From the NCBI GenBank assembly GCA_949288625.1, contig CASEKZ010000017.1, positions 1 through 21,681 of the forward strand: a stretch of 21,681 bases of DNA. The letters run 5' to 3'. Below the pieces are notes generated by a model, which was not told the origin of the DNA, ran no database searches, and was given only the letters and a program-made list of their open reading frames with translations. Source of the DNA: an uncultured bacterium (GTDB lineage Bacteria > Bacillota_I > Bacilli_A > RF39 > UBA660). A program made the position numbers and the translations under genes. Positions 1 to 5,934 of this stretch are shown here, piece by piece (positions within the stretch are counted from its first letter, which is position 1; each line of letters opens with the position of its first letter).

Positions 1-22
1 TTAGCTCTGTTTTTCTTAACTA

Positions 23-106
23 TTATATAATAATCAAAGTGACTATTATAATTAGTAATATGACGATTAATTTTGGAGTAAACTTTATTTCAAATCTAAA
101 CCTCAT
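23..106 (-). CDS. Possible 27-residue single-span membrane peptide
   Basis: A short reading frame begins with ATG at 106 and ends with TAA at 23-25. It has a basic start (MRFRFEIKFTPK) followed by an almost purely aliphatic stretch of about 15 residues that fits one transmembrane helix. The bases upstream on the minus strand read GGTGAT four bases before the ATG, the same Shine-Dalgarno form used by several certain genes here. A second in-frame ATG at 112 is less well placed. I recognise no family. It could be a true small membrane protein, or the start of a longer gene broken by a frameshift, since the window ends only 22 bases past the stop. Confidence 0.35.
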   Translation of the reverse strand: MRFRFEIKFTPKLIVILLIIIVTLIII

Positions 107-226
107 AAACATCACCCGCTTTCTATTCTTTTAAATAAAAACGGAAAACAAAGCTAGTATTTTCACTTACTTCCTCATGTTAATTATTCTACGTATTTTT
201 TTAAATCACTTTAAAATAATAAAAAA

Positions 227-257
227 AGATTATTTAAAGCATTTGTTTAAATAATCT
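227..257 (-). terminator. Intrinsic terminator of the cdsA-rseP-fmt operon
   Basis: A perfect 12-bp stem (227-238 with 246-257) and 7-base loop are followed on the minus strand by a run of at least six T. The stem covers the fmt stop codon and its last codons, so the terminator is embedded in the gene end. Confidence 0.8.
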
Positions 258-1165
258 TCTTTTTTATTACCATTAATAAAATCTTTTATGTTTGTTTTCT
301 TTTTACCTGGTAATTGTAACTCTGTTATTAATATACTTTTATCTTTTGTTACAACTTCCATACCATCTTTACTTAAATTAACTATCGTTCCAGGTTTTTT
401 ATTATACGCGTTATCACTTATTTTAGATGCCCATAATTTAATGTTTTTATCATCTAGCGTAGCATAAGCGCCAGGCCATGAATTAAGTCCTCTTATCTTG
501 TTATATACACATAAAGAGGTATCATTAAACAAAACGTGTTCATCTTCCCTTGATACGTTATATGCGTAAGTTGCCTCATCATTATTTTGTTTTTCTCTTT
601 TATTAGTACCATTAATTATACTAGGTAAAGTTTCCATTAAAAGTGGTACTGATGCTTTTTGAAGTTTATCATGAAGTGATTCCGCAGTGTCAGTATCTGT
701 TATTTCAACTTCAGTTTTAGATATCATATCACCAGTATCCATTCCCTTATCCATGTACATAATCGTTATTCCGGTCTTTTTATAACCATTCATTATCGCC
801 TTATGAATTGGAGCACCACCTCTTAACTTAGGAAGTAGTGATGCATGAACGTTTATACATCCATATTTTGGGGCATTTAAAATAACATCAGGTACTATTT
901 GACCATACGCACATGTAACTATAATGTCAGGATTTAAATTAATTATGTCCTCATAATCTTCCTTTATCTTAATAGGTTGTAAAACAGGAATATTATTTTT
1001 TAACGCAATTTGTTTAATTGGTGAATAAGTAACTATTTTTTTTCTTCCAACTTCCTTATCAGGTTTAGTTACAACAGCAATTACATGATACTCCTTTATT
1101 AATTCTTCAAGTATTGGAACACAAAATTCTGGCGTCCCCATAAATATCACTTTTATATTTTTCAT
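230..1165 (-). CDS. fmt: Methionyl-tRNA formyltransferase
   Basis: The enzyme transfers a formyl group from 10-formyltetrahydrofolate to Met-tRNA of the initiator type, in the cytoplasm, for translation initiation. The 311-residue length is typical. The N-terminal Rossmann-like domain contains the family signature around residues 105-120 (NVHASLLPKLRGGAPI), with the expected catalytic Asn105 and His107, and the MDTGD motif near 142-146 supplies the catalytic Asp. The C-terminal third is the usual oligonucleotide-binding-like domain. ATG at 1165 follows an AGAAGGTG ribosome binding site. It is the last gene of the cdsA-rseP-fmt run, 30 bp after rseP. Fmt more often sits beside def and priA in Bacilli, so this position is a little unusual. 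Assignment is firm. Confidence 0.97.
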   Translation of the reverse strand: MKNIKVIFMGTPEFCVPILEELIKEYHVIAVVTKPDKEVGRKKIVTYSPIKQIALKNNIPVLQPIKIKEDYEDIINLNPDIIVTCAYGQIVPDVILNAPKYGCINVHASLLPKLRGGAPIHKAIMNGYKKTGITIMYMDKGMDTGDMISKTEVEITDTDTAESLHDKLQKASVPLLMETLPSIINGTNKREKQNNDEATYAYNVSREDEHVLFNDTSLCVYNKIRGLNSWPGAYATLDDKNIKLWASKISDNAYNKKPGTIVNLSKDGMEVVTKDKSILITELQLPGKKKTNIKDFINGNKKEDYLNKCFK

Positions 1166-1183
1166 TAAAACACCTTCTTTTTA

Positions 1184-1220
1184 AAAAGACTTTTTTTAAA
1201 AAAGCCTTAAAATGTCTTTT
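1184..1220 (-). terminator. Possible weak attenuator between rseP and fmt
   Basis: Arms 1184-1190 and 1214-1220 pair over 7 bp (AAAAGAC with GTCTTTT), and T- and A-runs inside could extend the stem. A short T-run follows on the minus strand. It overlaps the 3' end of rseP. It might reduce read-through into fmt, but the structure is A/T-only inside and could be accidental. Confidence 0.3.
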
Positions 1221-2239
1221 GCGGTTATAAATATCATAAGTGCAAAAAGTAAAAATAAACCAATGTTATTTATGATGGCATCAACTTTCGCATTAACCTT
1301 CTTTTTAGTAATTCTTTCTATCAAAATTATAATAGCTCGGTACCCATCAAACGCAGGAAATGGAATTAAATTAATAAACCCTACGTTTATAGAAAGATAC
1401 GCAAGTAAATAAAGTAATCCTTGTAATCCCGCTTTACTTTGCTCTCCTACAATTGAATAAATACCAACCGGTCCAGATAACGCACTTAATCCAATATCTC
1501 CCGTTACCAATGCCTTAATGGTTACAATCATTGAATTAAAAGTAGATCCAAACTTACTTACCGCATACTTAAACGCATTTCCAAGACCATGATACTTAGT
1601 ATTATCCAAGCCCATACCATATGCATAAGATACATTACCTTCTTTATCGGTTATTTTTTCGGGTTTTATTTTTATTTCTTTTTTCTCTTTATCTTTCGTT
1701 TCAATAACGACTTCTTGAGCTTTTTCATTATCCGCTAACGTAAGTGTTAACGTAACATCATCCCAAGTTCTAGTCTTTTTTCCATTTATACTTATTATTT
1801 TATCACCAGATTGTAACCCTGCTTTTTCACTAGCAGAATCTTTTGCAACTTCACCAATAATTGGTTTAGTAGTATAAGAACCATAGCATAAAGCCATTAT
1901 AAATAAAACTATAAAGCCCAATAAAAAATTATTGATAACTCCCGCTAAAACTATTATTAGTTTTTTATACCAAGGTTTATTATACATTTTTTTATCTTTT
2001 GGAATCGTTTTATCATCATCTATCTCTTCACCTGCCATCGCAACATATCCACCAATTGGAATTAATCTCCAGCAGTAAAGTGTTTCATCATTTTTTCTTC
2101 TAAAAGATAAAAGTTTAGGTCCAAATCCTAAAGAAAATTCATAACAATAAACACCCGATTTTTTAGCCCATAAAAAATGCCCAAGCTCATGAATAAAAAC
2201 AATTACTCCAAGCATTAAAATAAAATATATTAAAGTCAT
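1196..2239 (-). CDS. rseP: Site-2 intramembrane zinc metalloprotease (RseP/RasP family)
   Basis: A membrane protease that cuts transmembrane segments of anti-sigma factors and of leftover signal peptides. The HELGH zinc motif lies at residues 17-21 in the first membrane helix. A PDZ-like domain spans about 125-195 (AGLQSGDKIISINGK). The second conserved membrane motif is NLIPFPAFDG at 290-299, whose Asp completes the zinc site. At 347 residues it is shorter than the 420-residue B. subtilis RasP, mainly in the extracytoplasmic region, which seems to hold a single PDZ. The start at 2239 follows AGGAGG. It lies 10 bp after cdsA, the conserved Firmicutes order; proS and polC, which often follow, are replaced here by fmt. 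Confidence 0.95.
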   Translation of the reverse strand: MTLIYFILMLGVIVFIHELGHFLWAKKSGVYCYEFSLGFGPKLLSFRRKNDETLYCWRLIPIGGYVAMAGEEIDDDKTIPKDKKMYNKPWYKKLIIVLAGVINNFLLGFIVLFIMALCYGSYTTKPIIGEVAKDSASEKAGLQSGDKIISINGKKTRTWDDVTLTLTLADNEKAQEVVIETKDKEKKEIKIKPEKITDKEGNVSYAYGMGLDNTKYHGLGNAFKYAVSKFGSTFNSMIVTIKALVTGDIGLSALSGPVGIYSIVGEQSKAGLQGLLYLLAYLSINVGFINLIPFPAFDGYRAIIILIERITKKKVNAKVDAIINNIGLFLLFALMIFITAKDILRLF

Positions 2240-2249
2240 TATAATCCTC

Positions 2250-3023
2250 CTAGATTATTCCTGATAATAAAATATATCCAATAACAACAAAAATAATACT
2301 ATCTAATCTATCTAATACGCCACCATGCCCCGGCATGATATTAGAAAAGTCCTTTATATCATGATTTCTTTTTATCGCACTAAAGAATAAATCACCTAGT
2401 TGTCCTAAACAAGATAAGAAAAGCGTTATTATTAGAAGTCCTAATACGTTAACCGATGAGTCTATTGCAATATAATAAAACGTTGCGGCACATAAAGTTC
2501 CAAATAAACCACCAATAATTGCCCCCTCCCATGTCTTATTAGGTGAAATCTTAGGAGACATTTTATGCTTTCCAATTAAAGAACCTCCAAGATGTGCATA
2601 CGTATCCGTTAGCATAGTAATCAAAAATAGATAAACAAACAACATTATACTATTTTCCCTTATAATAATAAAATGATGAAATATCGTTCCTATAAGAATA
2701 GTACTACCAACATACTTAAAAGCATCATCAGCGTTATATTTTTTATTATTATTACAATATATTACCGCAAGCATTGGTAATAATAAAGTTAAAAAATAAT
2801 AAGACTTACGATCACTATCCATAAAAGTAAGTAAAATTACTAAAGCATATAATATTATATCAACGTACTTAGGTCTTTTTTCACCACCAGGTAAATTTAA
2901 AACTTCTCTCATTGCAAGTACTGATAAAACACATACCGCTATCTTAAACCACATACCACCTATTATAACAAGTGGAACAAATATTAAAAGTGCAACAATC
3001 GCACTAATTACTCTTTTTTTCAT
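2250..3023 (-). CDS. cdsA: Phosphatidate cytidylyltransferase
   Basis: The protein makes CDP-diacylglycerol from phosphatidic acid and CTP, the branch point of phospholipid synthesis, in the cytoplasmic membrane. The 257-residue sequence is mostly hydrophobic, with about seven or eight membrane helices. The family signature lies near the C terminus, residues about 213-242, with the key features SAIKR, then D-I-K-D, then PGHGGVLDR. ATG at 3023 follows GAGGATG. It is the first gene of the operon with rseP and fmt and has a near-consensus SigA promoter just upstream. Assignment is firm. Confidence 0.97.
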   Translation of the reverse strand: MKKRVISAIVALLIFVPLVIIGGMWFKIAVCVLSVLAMREVLNLPGGEKRPKYVDIILYALVILLTFMDSDRKSYYFLTLLLPMLAVIYCNNNKKYNADDAFKYVGSTILIGTIFHHFIIIRENSIMLFVYLFLITMLTDTYAHLGGSLIGKHKMSPKISPNKTWEGAIIGGLFGTLCAATFYYIAIDSSVNVLGLLIITLFLSCLGQLGDLFFSAIKRNHDIKDFSNIMPGHGGVLDRLDSIIFVVIGYILLSGII

Positions 3024-3045
3024 ATCATCACATCCTCACTTTTTT

Positions 3046-3074
3046 ATTATAATACAAATACCATAAATTAACAA
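3046..3074 (-). promoter_or_regulatory. SigA-type promoter of cdsA-rseP-fmt
   Basis: On the minus strand TTGTTA (3074-3069) is separated by exactly 17 bp from a perfect TATAAT (3051-3046). The expected start of transcription is about 16 bases before the cdsA ATG, leaving a short leader with the ribosome binding site. Confidence 0.8.
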
Positions 3075-3103
3075 TAAATATATAATCACTTTACAAAAAA
3101 ACA

Positions 3104-3125
3104 GAAGTCACCAAAAGATAACTTC
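3104..3125 (-). terminator. Intrinsic terminator after the first TasA-like gene
   Basis: A 7-bp stem (3104-3110 with 3119-3125, one G-T pair) and 8-base loop are followed on the minus strand by TG and seven T. It separates the TasA-like gene from cdsA. Confidence 0.75.
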
Positions 3126-3155
3126 CCTCAGTACAAATTGTTAAGTTTTTAACTA

Positions 3156-3869
3156 CTAATTCCCAGCAGGCTGAGTAAAGGTAAATGTAAGTGTTAAGTC
3201 TGTTTTTATATTGTAATAATTTCTTCCAAGATCAGATCCAAATCCACTATTGAACTGCATCTTAAAAAACACATAAACACTATTACCTGGTTTTAATAAT
3301 ATTGACGAACCATCTTCAGATATAAACTCCGACATTTCTTCATCTTCAAGAGTTACTTTAGTACCATCCGATTTTTCAAAACCATATGGACTAGCATTAT
3401 CAAATAAATTCATGTAAGCATTTATTATAGCTCCCTCAAGATCATCATTAGACGGATTATTAAAAATTTCATCTTCTTCAAAAGTACCATTGTAATCTTC
3501 ATCCATAGAAACAGTAACACTTTCACTGATTCCGGTCTCAAGGTTAAATATCGCATCAATAGAACCATTATTTGTTATTTTAGCTGTAAAATAACGGGTA
3601 GCACCCGGATATTCAAGTTCAACACTAAACGACATTTTGTCATCCGTTACGCTACAAGTATCATTTTTATAACCGCCTTCGGAAGTATCATCAAGAAGTG
3701 GTGTAAATTCTTGAACAAGACCGGTTTGACAAGTTATACCAACATCAAATTCTCCTTTTGCCGTTGCCGTTCCATTTATTGTTAGTGTATCTGAAAATAA
3801 TGCATAACCTACCGCTACCGCTAAAACAAATAAAACTACTCCTATTATTATTCCTTTTTTCTTGTTCAT
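3156..3869 (-). CDS. TasA/camelysin-like exported protein, copy 1
   Basis: The protein has 237 residues. The N terminus is a SipW-type signal: MNKKK, a hydrophobic core at about 6-23, then YALFSDTLTINGTATA, which resembles the start of the TasA/CalY family of secreted fibre and biofilm proteins. The remainder is rich in beta-forming and acidic residues with two Cys (in CQTG and DTCSV) that might form a disulfide. Family members are usually released by the special signal peptidase SipW, which is not in this window. Residues 1-41 are identical to those of the next gene upstream, whereas the mature regions are barely alike. ATG at 3869 follows GGAGGT. A matrix or surface-fibre role is inferred from the family; another surface role is equally possible. 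Confidence 0.8.
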   Translation of the reverse strand: MNKKKGIIIGVVLFVLAVAVGYALFSDTLTINGTATAKGEFDVGITCQTGLVQEFTPLLDDTSEGGYKNDTCSVTDDKMSFSVELEYPGATRYFTAKITNNGSIDAIFNLETGISESVTVSMDEDYNGTFEEDEIFNNPSNDDLEGAIINAYMNLFDNASPYGFEKSDGTKVTLEDEEMSEFISEDGSSILLKPGNSVYVFFKMQFNSGFGSDLGRNYYNIKTDLTLTFTFTQPAGN

Positions 3870-3911
3870 AAGTTACCTCCACTACTATTTTTTACATGTT
3901 TATAATATCAT
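3744..3911 (-). repeat. Direct repeat, copy A: promoter, leader and signal-peptide segment
   Basis: About 165 bp covering the -10 box, the ribosome binding site and the first roughly 41 codons matches 4478-4645 with only a handful of substitutions, offset by 734 bp. Sequence similarity falls away abruptly inside the gene. This points to recent duplication or gene conversion of the 5' module, and the copies could recombine with each other. Confidence 0.9.
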
Positions 3912-3929
3912 ATACCCCCCCCCGGTCAA
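3902..3929 (-). promoter_or_regulatory. Promoter of TasA-like copy 1 with a nine-base C/G run in the spacer
   Basis: On the minus strand the -35 is TTGACC (3929-3924), followed by nine G (C on the plus strand, 3915-3923), then TATATGA and the -10 TATTAT (3907-3902). Spacer length is 16. The TATG-A before the -10 is an extended -10 element. A C9 run is very unlikely by chance in DNA this AT-rich; its place in the spacer means one inserted base would give the ideal 17-bp spacing. Confidence 0.7.
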
Positions 3930-3980
3930 TATTTTTTACGATTGTGGAAAACAAAGCGTAAAATTTTGTAAAAAGAAAAA

Positions 3981-4002
3981 AAGAGCCTTTTTTAAAACTC
4001 TT
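3981..4002 (-). terminator. Intrinsic terminator after TasA-like copy 2
   Basis: AAGAG/CTCTT arms (3998-4002 and 3981-3985), with possible T/A pairing within, precede seven T on the minus strand. It lies between the two paralogs, so each appears to be its own transcription unit. Confidence 0.65.
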
Positions 4003-4603
4003 AATTTGTCTTTTGCTCAAACCCAAAGGTTAGGTTATAATTTATCGTTGCTCCCTCAGCTGGAATTGCAGGCTGCTCCATGTCAAGTACTGATGAATCA
4101 AACCAATAATGTACAATTGCTATACTAATAGAATCTCCTGGTTCTATCACGATGTTTGCATCTTCAACGGCTGCATCTCCAATTATAGGAGTACCGGAAG
4201 AAAAATCAACTACAACACCATAATAAGCTGCAAGCATTGTTGTGGTATCAAGATATCCAGAATCTCCATCTTCAAAAGTAGGACTCGATATATCTTTATT
4301 ATTAGGCGATGTAACCGTTTTTAATACCGCTGGTATAGTTCCAGTGTTTGTTACTGTAACGGCATAAGTTACCGACTCATTTGGCTTTGATAAAGTACTT
4401 GTTGTTGTAATTGTATTACCAGAAACGCTGCACTCTCCTTGTCCATCACCTTCATCTTTATCACACAAGTATGTAAGCTCAAACTCTCCTTTTGCCGTTG
4501 CGGTACCATTTATTGTTAGTGTATCTGAAAATAATGCATAGCCTACCGCTACCGCTAAAACAAATAAAACTACTCCTATTATTATTCCTTTTTTCTTGTT
4601 CAT
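4001..4603 (-). CDS. TasA/camelysin-like exported protein, copy 2
   Basis: A 200-residue paralog of the gene downstream. It has the same first 41 residues (basic start, hydrophobic core, then YALFSDTLTINGTATAKGEF) and so the same SipW-type export signal. The mature part is different: a CDKDEGDGQGEC segment with two Cys, followed by Thr/Ser-rich beta-strand-like sequence (TVTNTGTIPAVL) that resembles the Ig-like fold of TasA proteins. It ends in FGFEQKTN without any wall anchor. ATG at 4603 follows GGAGGT. It has its own perfect TTGACA promoter and a terminator, so it is monocistronic. Export to the cell surface is well supported; assembly into fibres is inference from the family. Confidence 0.8.
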   Translation of the reverse strand: MNKKKGIIIGVVLFVLAVAVGYALFSDTLTINGTATAKGEFELTYLCDKDEGDGQGECSVSGNTITTTSTLSKPNESVTYAVTVTNTGTIPAVLKTVTSPNNKDISSPTFEDGDSGYLDTTTMLAAYYGVVVDFSSGTPIIGDAAVEDANIVIEPGDSISIAIVHYWFDSSVLDMEQPAIPAEGATINYNLTFGFEQKTN

Positions 4604-4645
4604 AAGTTACCTCCATTACTATCTTTTACATGTTTATAATATCAT
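4478..4645 (-). repeat. Direct repeat, copy B: promoter, leader and signal-peptide segment
   Basis: Partner of 3744-3911. Same orientation, near-identical through the -10 box, ribosome binding site and signal-peptide codons. Confidence 0.9.
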
Positions 4646-4665
4646 CCCCCCAAAGTTCCTGTCAA
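4636..4665 (-). promoter_or_regulatory. Promoter of TasA-like copy 2 with a six-base C/G run in the spacer
   Basis: The minus strand shows a perfect TTGACA (4665-4660), an 18-bp spacer that includes six G (C on the plus strand, 4646-4651), a TGA extended element and the -10 TATTAT (4641-4636). The spacer is 2 bp longer than in copy 1, on the other side of the 17-bp optimum. TTGTTTTCCACA lies just upstream of the -35 in both copies. Confidence 0.7.
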
Positions 4666-4697
4666 GTTTTTCTTTGCTGTGGAAAACAAGGTGTGAA

Positions 4698-4723
4698 AAA
4701 AAGACCTTTAATAAAGTCTTTTT
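4698..4723 (-). terminator. Intrinsic terminator of rpsP-khpA
   Basis: An 8-bp stem (4698-4705 with 4716-4723), extendable into its loop, is followed by T-rich sequence on the minus strand. It overlaps the khpA stop codon. Confidence 0.75.
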
Positions 4724-4970
4724 AGTAAGAATCAATGTTAATATTTACTTTTTTATTTCCGTTTATGTAGGAACTTGCTTGAACAATCGTTCTTAAAGCT
4801 TTTGCCAAATTACCATCTTTACCAATTACTTTTCCCATTTCAGCATCAGGAACCATAACTTCTATAATTATTTCGTTTTCATCTTCACTAGGAAACTCTT
4901 TTACGCTAATGCTGTCTGGATCATTAACAAGTTCTTTTACTATGACTTCCGTTAACTCAACTAACTTCAT
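4722..4970 (-). CDS. khpA: KH-domain RNA-binding protein KhpA
   Basis: An 82-residue single KH domain. The RNA-binding GxxG loop is GKDG, within GKVIGKDGNLAKALRTIV at about residues 47-64. In Gram-positive bacteria KhpA pairs with KhpB (Jag/EloR) and influences small-RNA binding and cell elongation. It lies 2 bp after rpsP, the conserved Firmicutes arrangement (ylqC in B. subtilis), and shares its promoter and terminator. The rimM and trmD genes that usually follow are absent here. Assignment is firm from motif, size and neighbour. Confidence 0.93.
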   Translation of the reverse strand: MKLVELTEVIVKELVNDPDSISVKEFPSEDENEIIIEVMVPDAEMGKVIGKDGNLAKALRTIVQASSYINGNKKVNINIDSY

Positions 4971-4972
4971 AA

Positions 4973-5245
4973 TTACTTACCTTGCTTTTCTAAAGCAAAC
5001 TTAGCCATTATACCAGCTTTAGAAAAAATGTTTTTTACGGTATCAGTAGGAGTAGCACCATTTCTTAACCATTTCATTGCTACTTCTTCATTTATTTTAG
5101 TTTCAGCGGGACTTACTAATGGATTATAAGTACCAATTGTTTCAATAAAACGTCCATCCCTTGGACTTCTTGAATCAGCTGCCACAATACGATAAAAAGG
5201 TTTCTTTTTAGCTCCCATTCTTTTTAACCTTAATTTAACTGCCAT
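4973..5245 (-). CDS. rpsP: 30S ribosomal protein S16
   Basis: A component of the small ribosomal subunit that binds 16S rRNA early in assembly. The 90-residue protein begins MAVKLRLKRMGAKKKPFYRIV, followed by the conserved ADSRSPRDGRFIETIGTYNPL. The start at 5245 follows GAAGGAGG. It is the first gene of rpsP-khpA with a strong consensus promoter about 20 bases before the ribosome binding site, as expected for a ribosomal protein. Its length is normal. Confidence 0.98.
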   Translation of the reverse strand: MAVKLRLKRMGAKKKPFYRIVAADSRSPRDGRFIETIGTYNPLVSPAETKINEEVAMKWLRNGATPTDTVKNIFSKAGIMAKFALEKQGK

Positions 5246-5270
5246 TTTCTTCCTCCTTCATTACATATCA

Positions 5271-5299
5271 ATTCTATCATAGCAAAAATTACGTGTCAA
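5271..5299 (-). promoter_or_regulatory. Strong SigA promoter of rpsP-khpA
   Basis: Minus strand: perfect TTGACA (5299-5294), 17-bp spacer, TATG-A extended element and TAGAAT (5276-5271). A/T-rich sequence upstream could act as an UP element. One of the strongest promoters in the window. Confidence 0.9.
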
Positions 5300-5336
5300 C
5301 TATTTTTGTTAACATTATAATTCTTTTTATTTAAAA

Positions 5337-5356
5337 AGGATTCTAAATAAAATCCT
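5337..5356 (-). terminator. Intrinsic terminator of cotE
   Basis: AGGATT/AATCCT arms (5351-5356 with 5337-5342) and an 8-base loop are followed by a T-run on the minus strand. The hairpin covers the TAG stop of cotE. Confidence 0.75.
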
Positions 5357-5861
5357 CTTTAACTTCATCATCAATTGTTTTTTCTACCACTTCTGGATCA
5401 TCATCAATCGTATCCCATGGTTCCTCATCCTCTTCGATTGCTATTTTTACTTTCTCATCATTTACTACTTCTATACCTAGTTCCTTTTCAATATCAAACT
5501 CTATTACATCATCTTTCGCTTTTACATTACTACAACTTGGTTGTTTAAGTACCCTTACGATTATATCACTACCAGATAAAGAAGTACCAGTTTTTGTTTT
5601 AACATTAACCATTTCACTATAAGCTATGTTTTTACTAGCAACAGCAGTTTTCTTATCATCATCATACGAATACCAGATATTGATATCAAAATTACCATCA
5701 ATTACAACTTTATCACCATTTACCATGCCTTTAAACTCATGATTAATTACCCAACAACCTAAAATAGTATTAGCATTATGCTCCGCTAAAAGATTATAAC
5801 TATTTTTAAAGTATTTTTTTCCTTTCCCAATAACAGCTTTAGTAACTATTTCTTTAAACAT
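5343..5861 (-). CDS. cotE: CotE-family outer spore coat protein
   Basis: In Bacillus, CotE is a morphogenetic protein that surrounds the forespore and directs outer-coat assembly in the mother cell. This 172-residue protein matches the family in order and length: N-terminal EIVTKAVIGKGKK, then ILGCWVINHEF, then GNFDINIWYSYDDDKKTAV, then VLKQPSCSNV, and a strongly acidic C-terminal tail (DEEPWDTIDDDPEVVEK), as in B. subtilis CotE. ATG at 5861 follows GGAGGGGA. The gene stands alone between two terminators and has a SigK-like promoter, which agrees with mother-cell expression. Recognition is from remembered family sequence. It is the clearest sporulation marker in the window. Confidence 0.87.
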   Translation of the reverse strand: MFKEIVTKAVIGKGKKYFKNSYNLLAEHNANTILGCWVINHEFKGMVNGDKVVIDGNFDINIWYSYDDDKKTAVASKNIAYSEMVNVKTKTGTSLSGSDIIVRVLKQPSCSNVKAKDDVIEFDIEKELGIEVVNDEKVKIAIEEDEEPWDTIDDDPEVVEKTIDDEVKEDFI

Positions 5862-5880
5862 TAGAATCCCCTCCTCGTTT

Positions 5881-5910
5881 TAATCTATGCAAAACAACTA
5901 AAAAAAGTGC
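5881..5910 (-). promoter_or_regulatory. Candidate SigK (or SigE) promoter of cotE
   Basis: On the minus strand GCAC (5910-5907) lies 16 bp before GCATAGATTA (5890-5881). This fits the known SigK pattern of AC, about 16 bp, then gCATAnnnTA; the -10 also differs from the SigE CATACAnT form by only one base. No good SigA promoter is present. The -35 half lies inside the terminator of the upstream gene. Confidence 0.55.
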
Positions 5911-5927
5911 TAACTTTAGCACTTTTT
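5902..5927. terminator. Bidirectional terminator between the surface operon and cotE
   Basis: A perfect 11-bp stem (5902-5912 with 5917-5927) and 4-base loop, with A- and T-runs on both sides. It ends the three-gene surface operon. Confidence 0.85.
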
Positions 5928-5934
5928 AATTTAA

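Noticed and set aside
1..229. RNA gene or riboswitch in the gap before fmt
   Set aside because: Apart from the terminator and small frame, I found no tRNA fold, conserved riboswitch core or stable structure.
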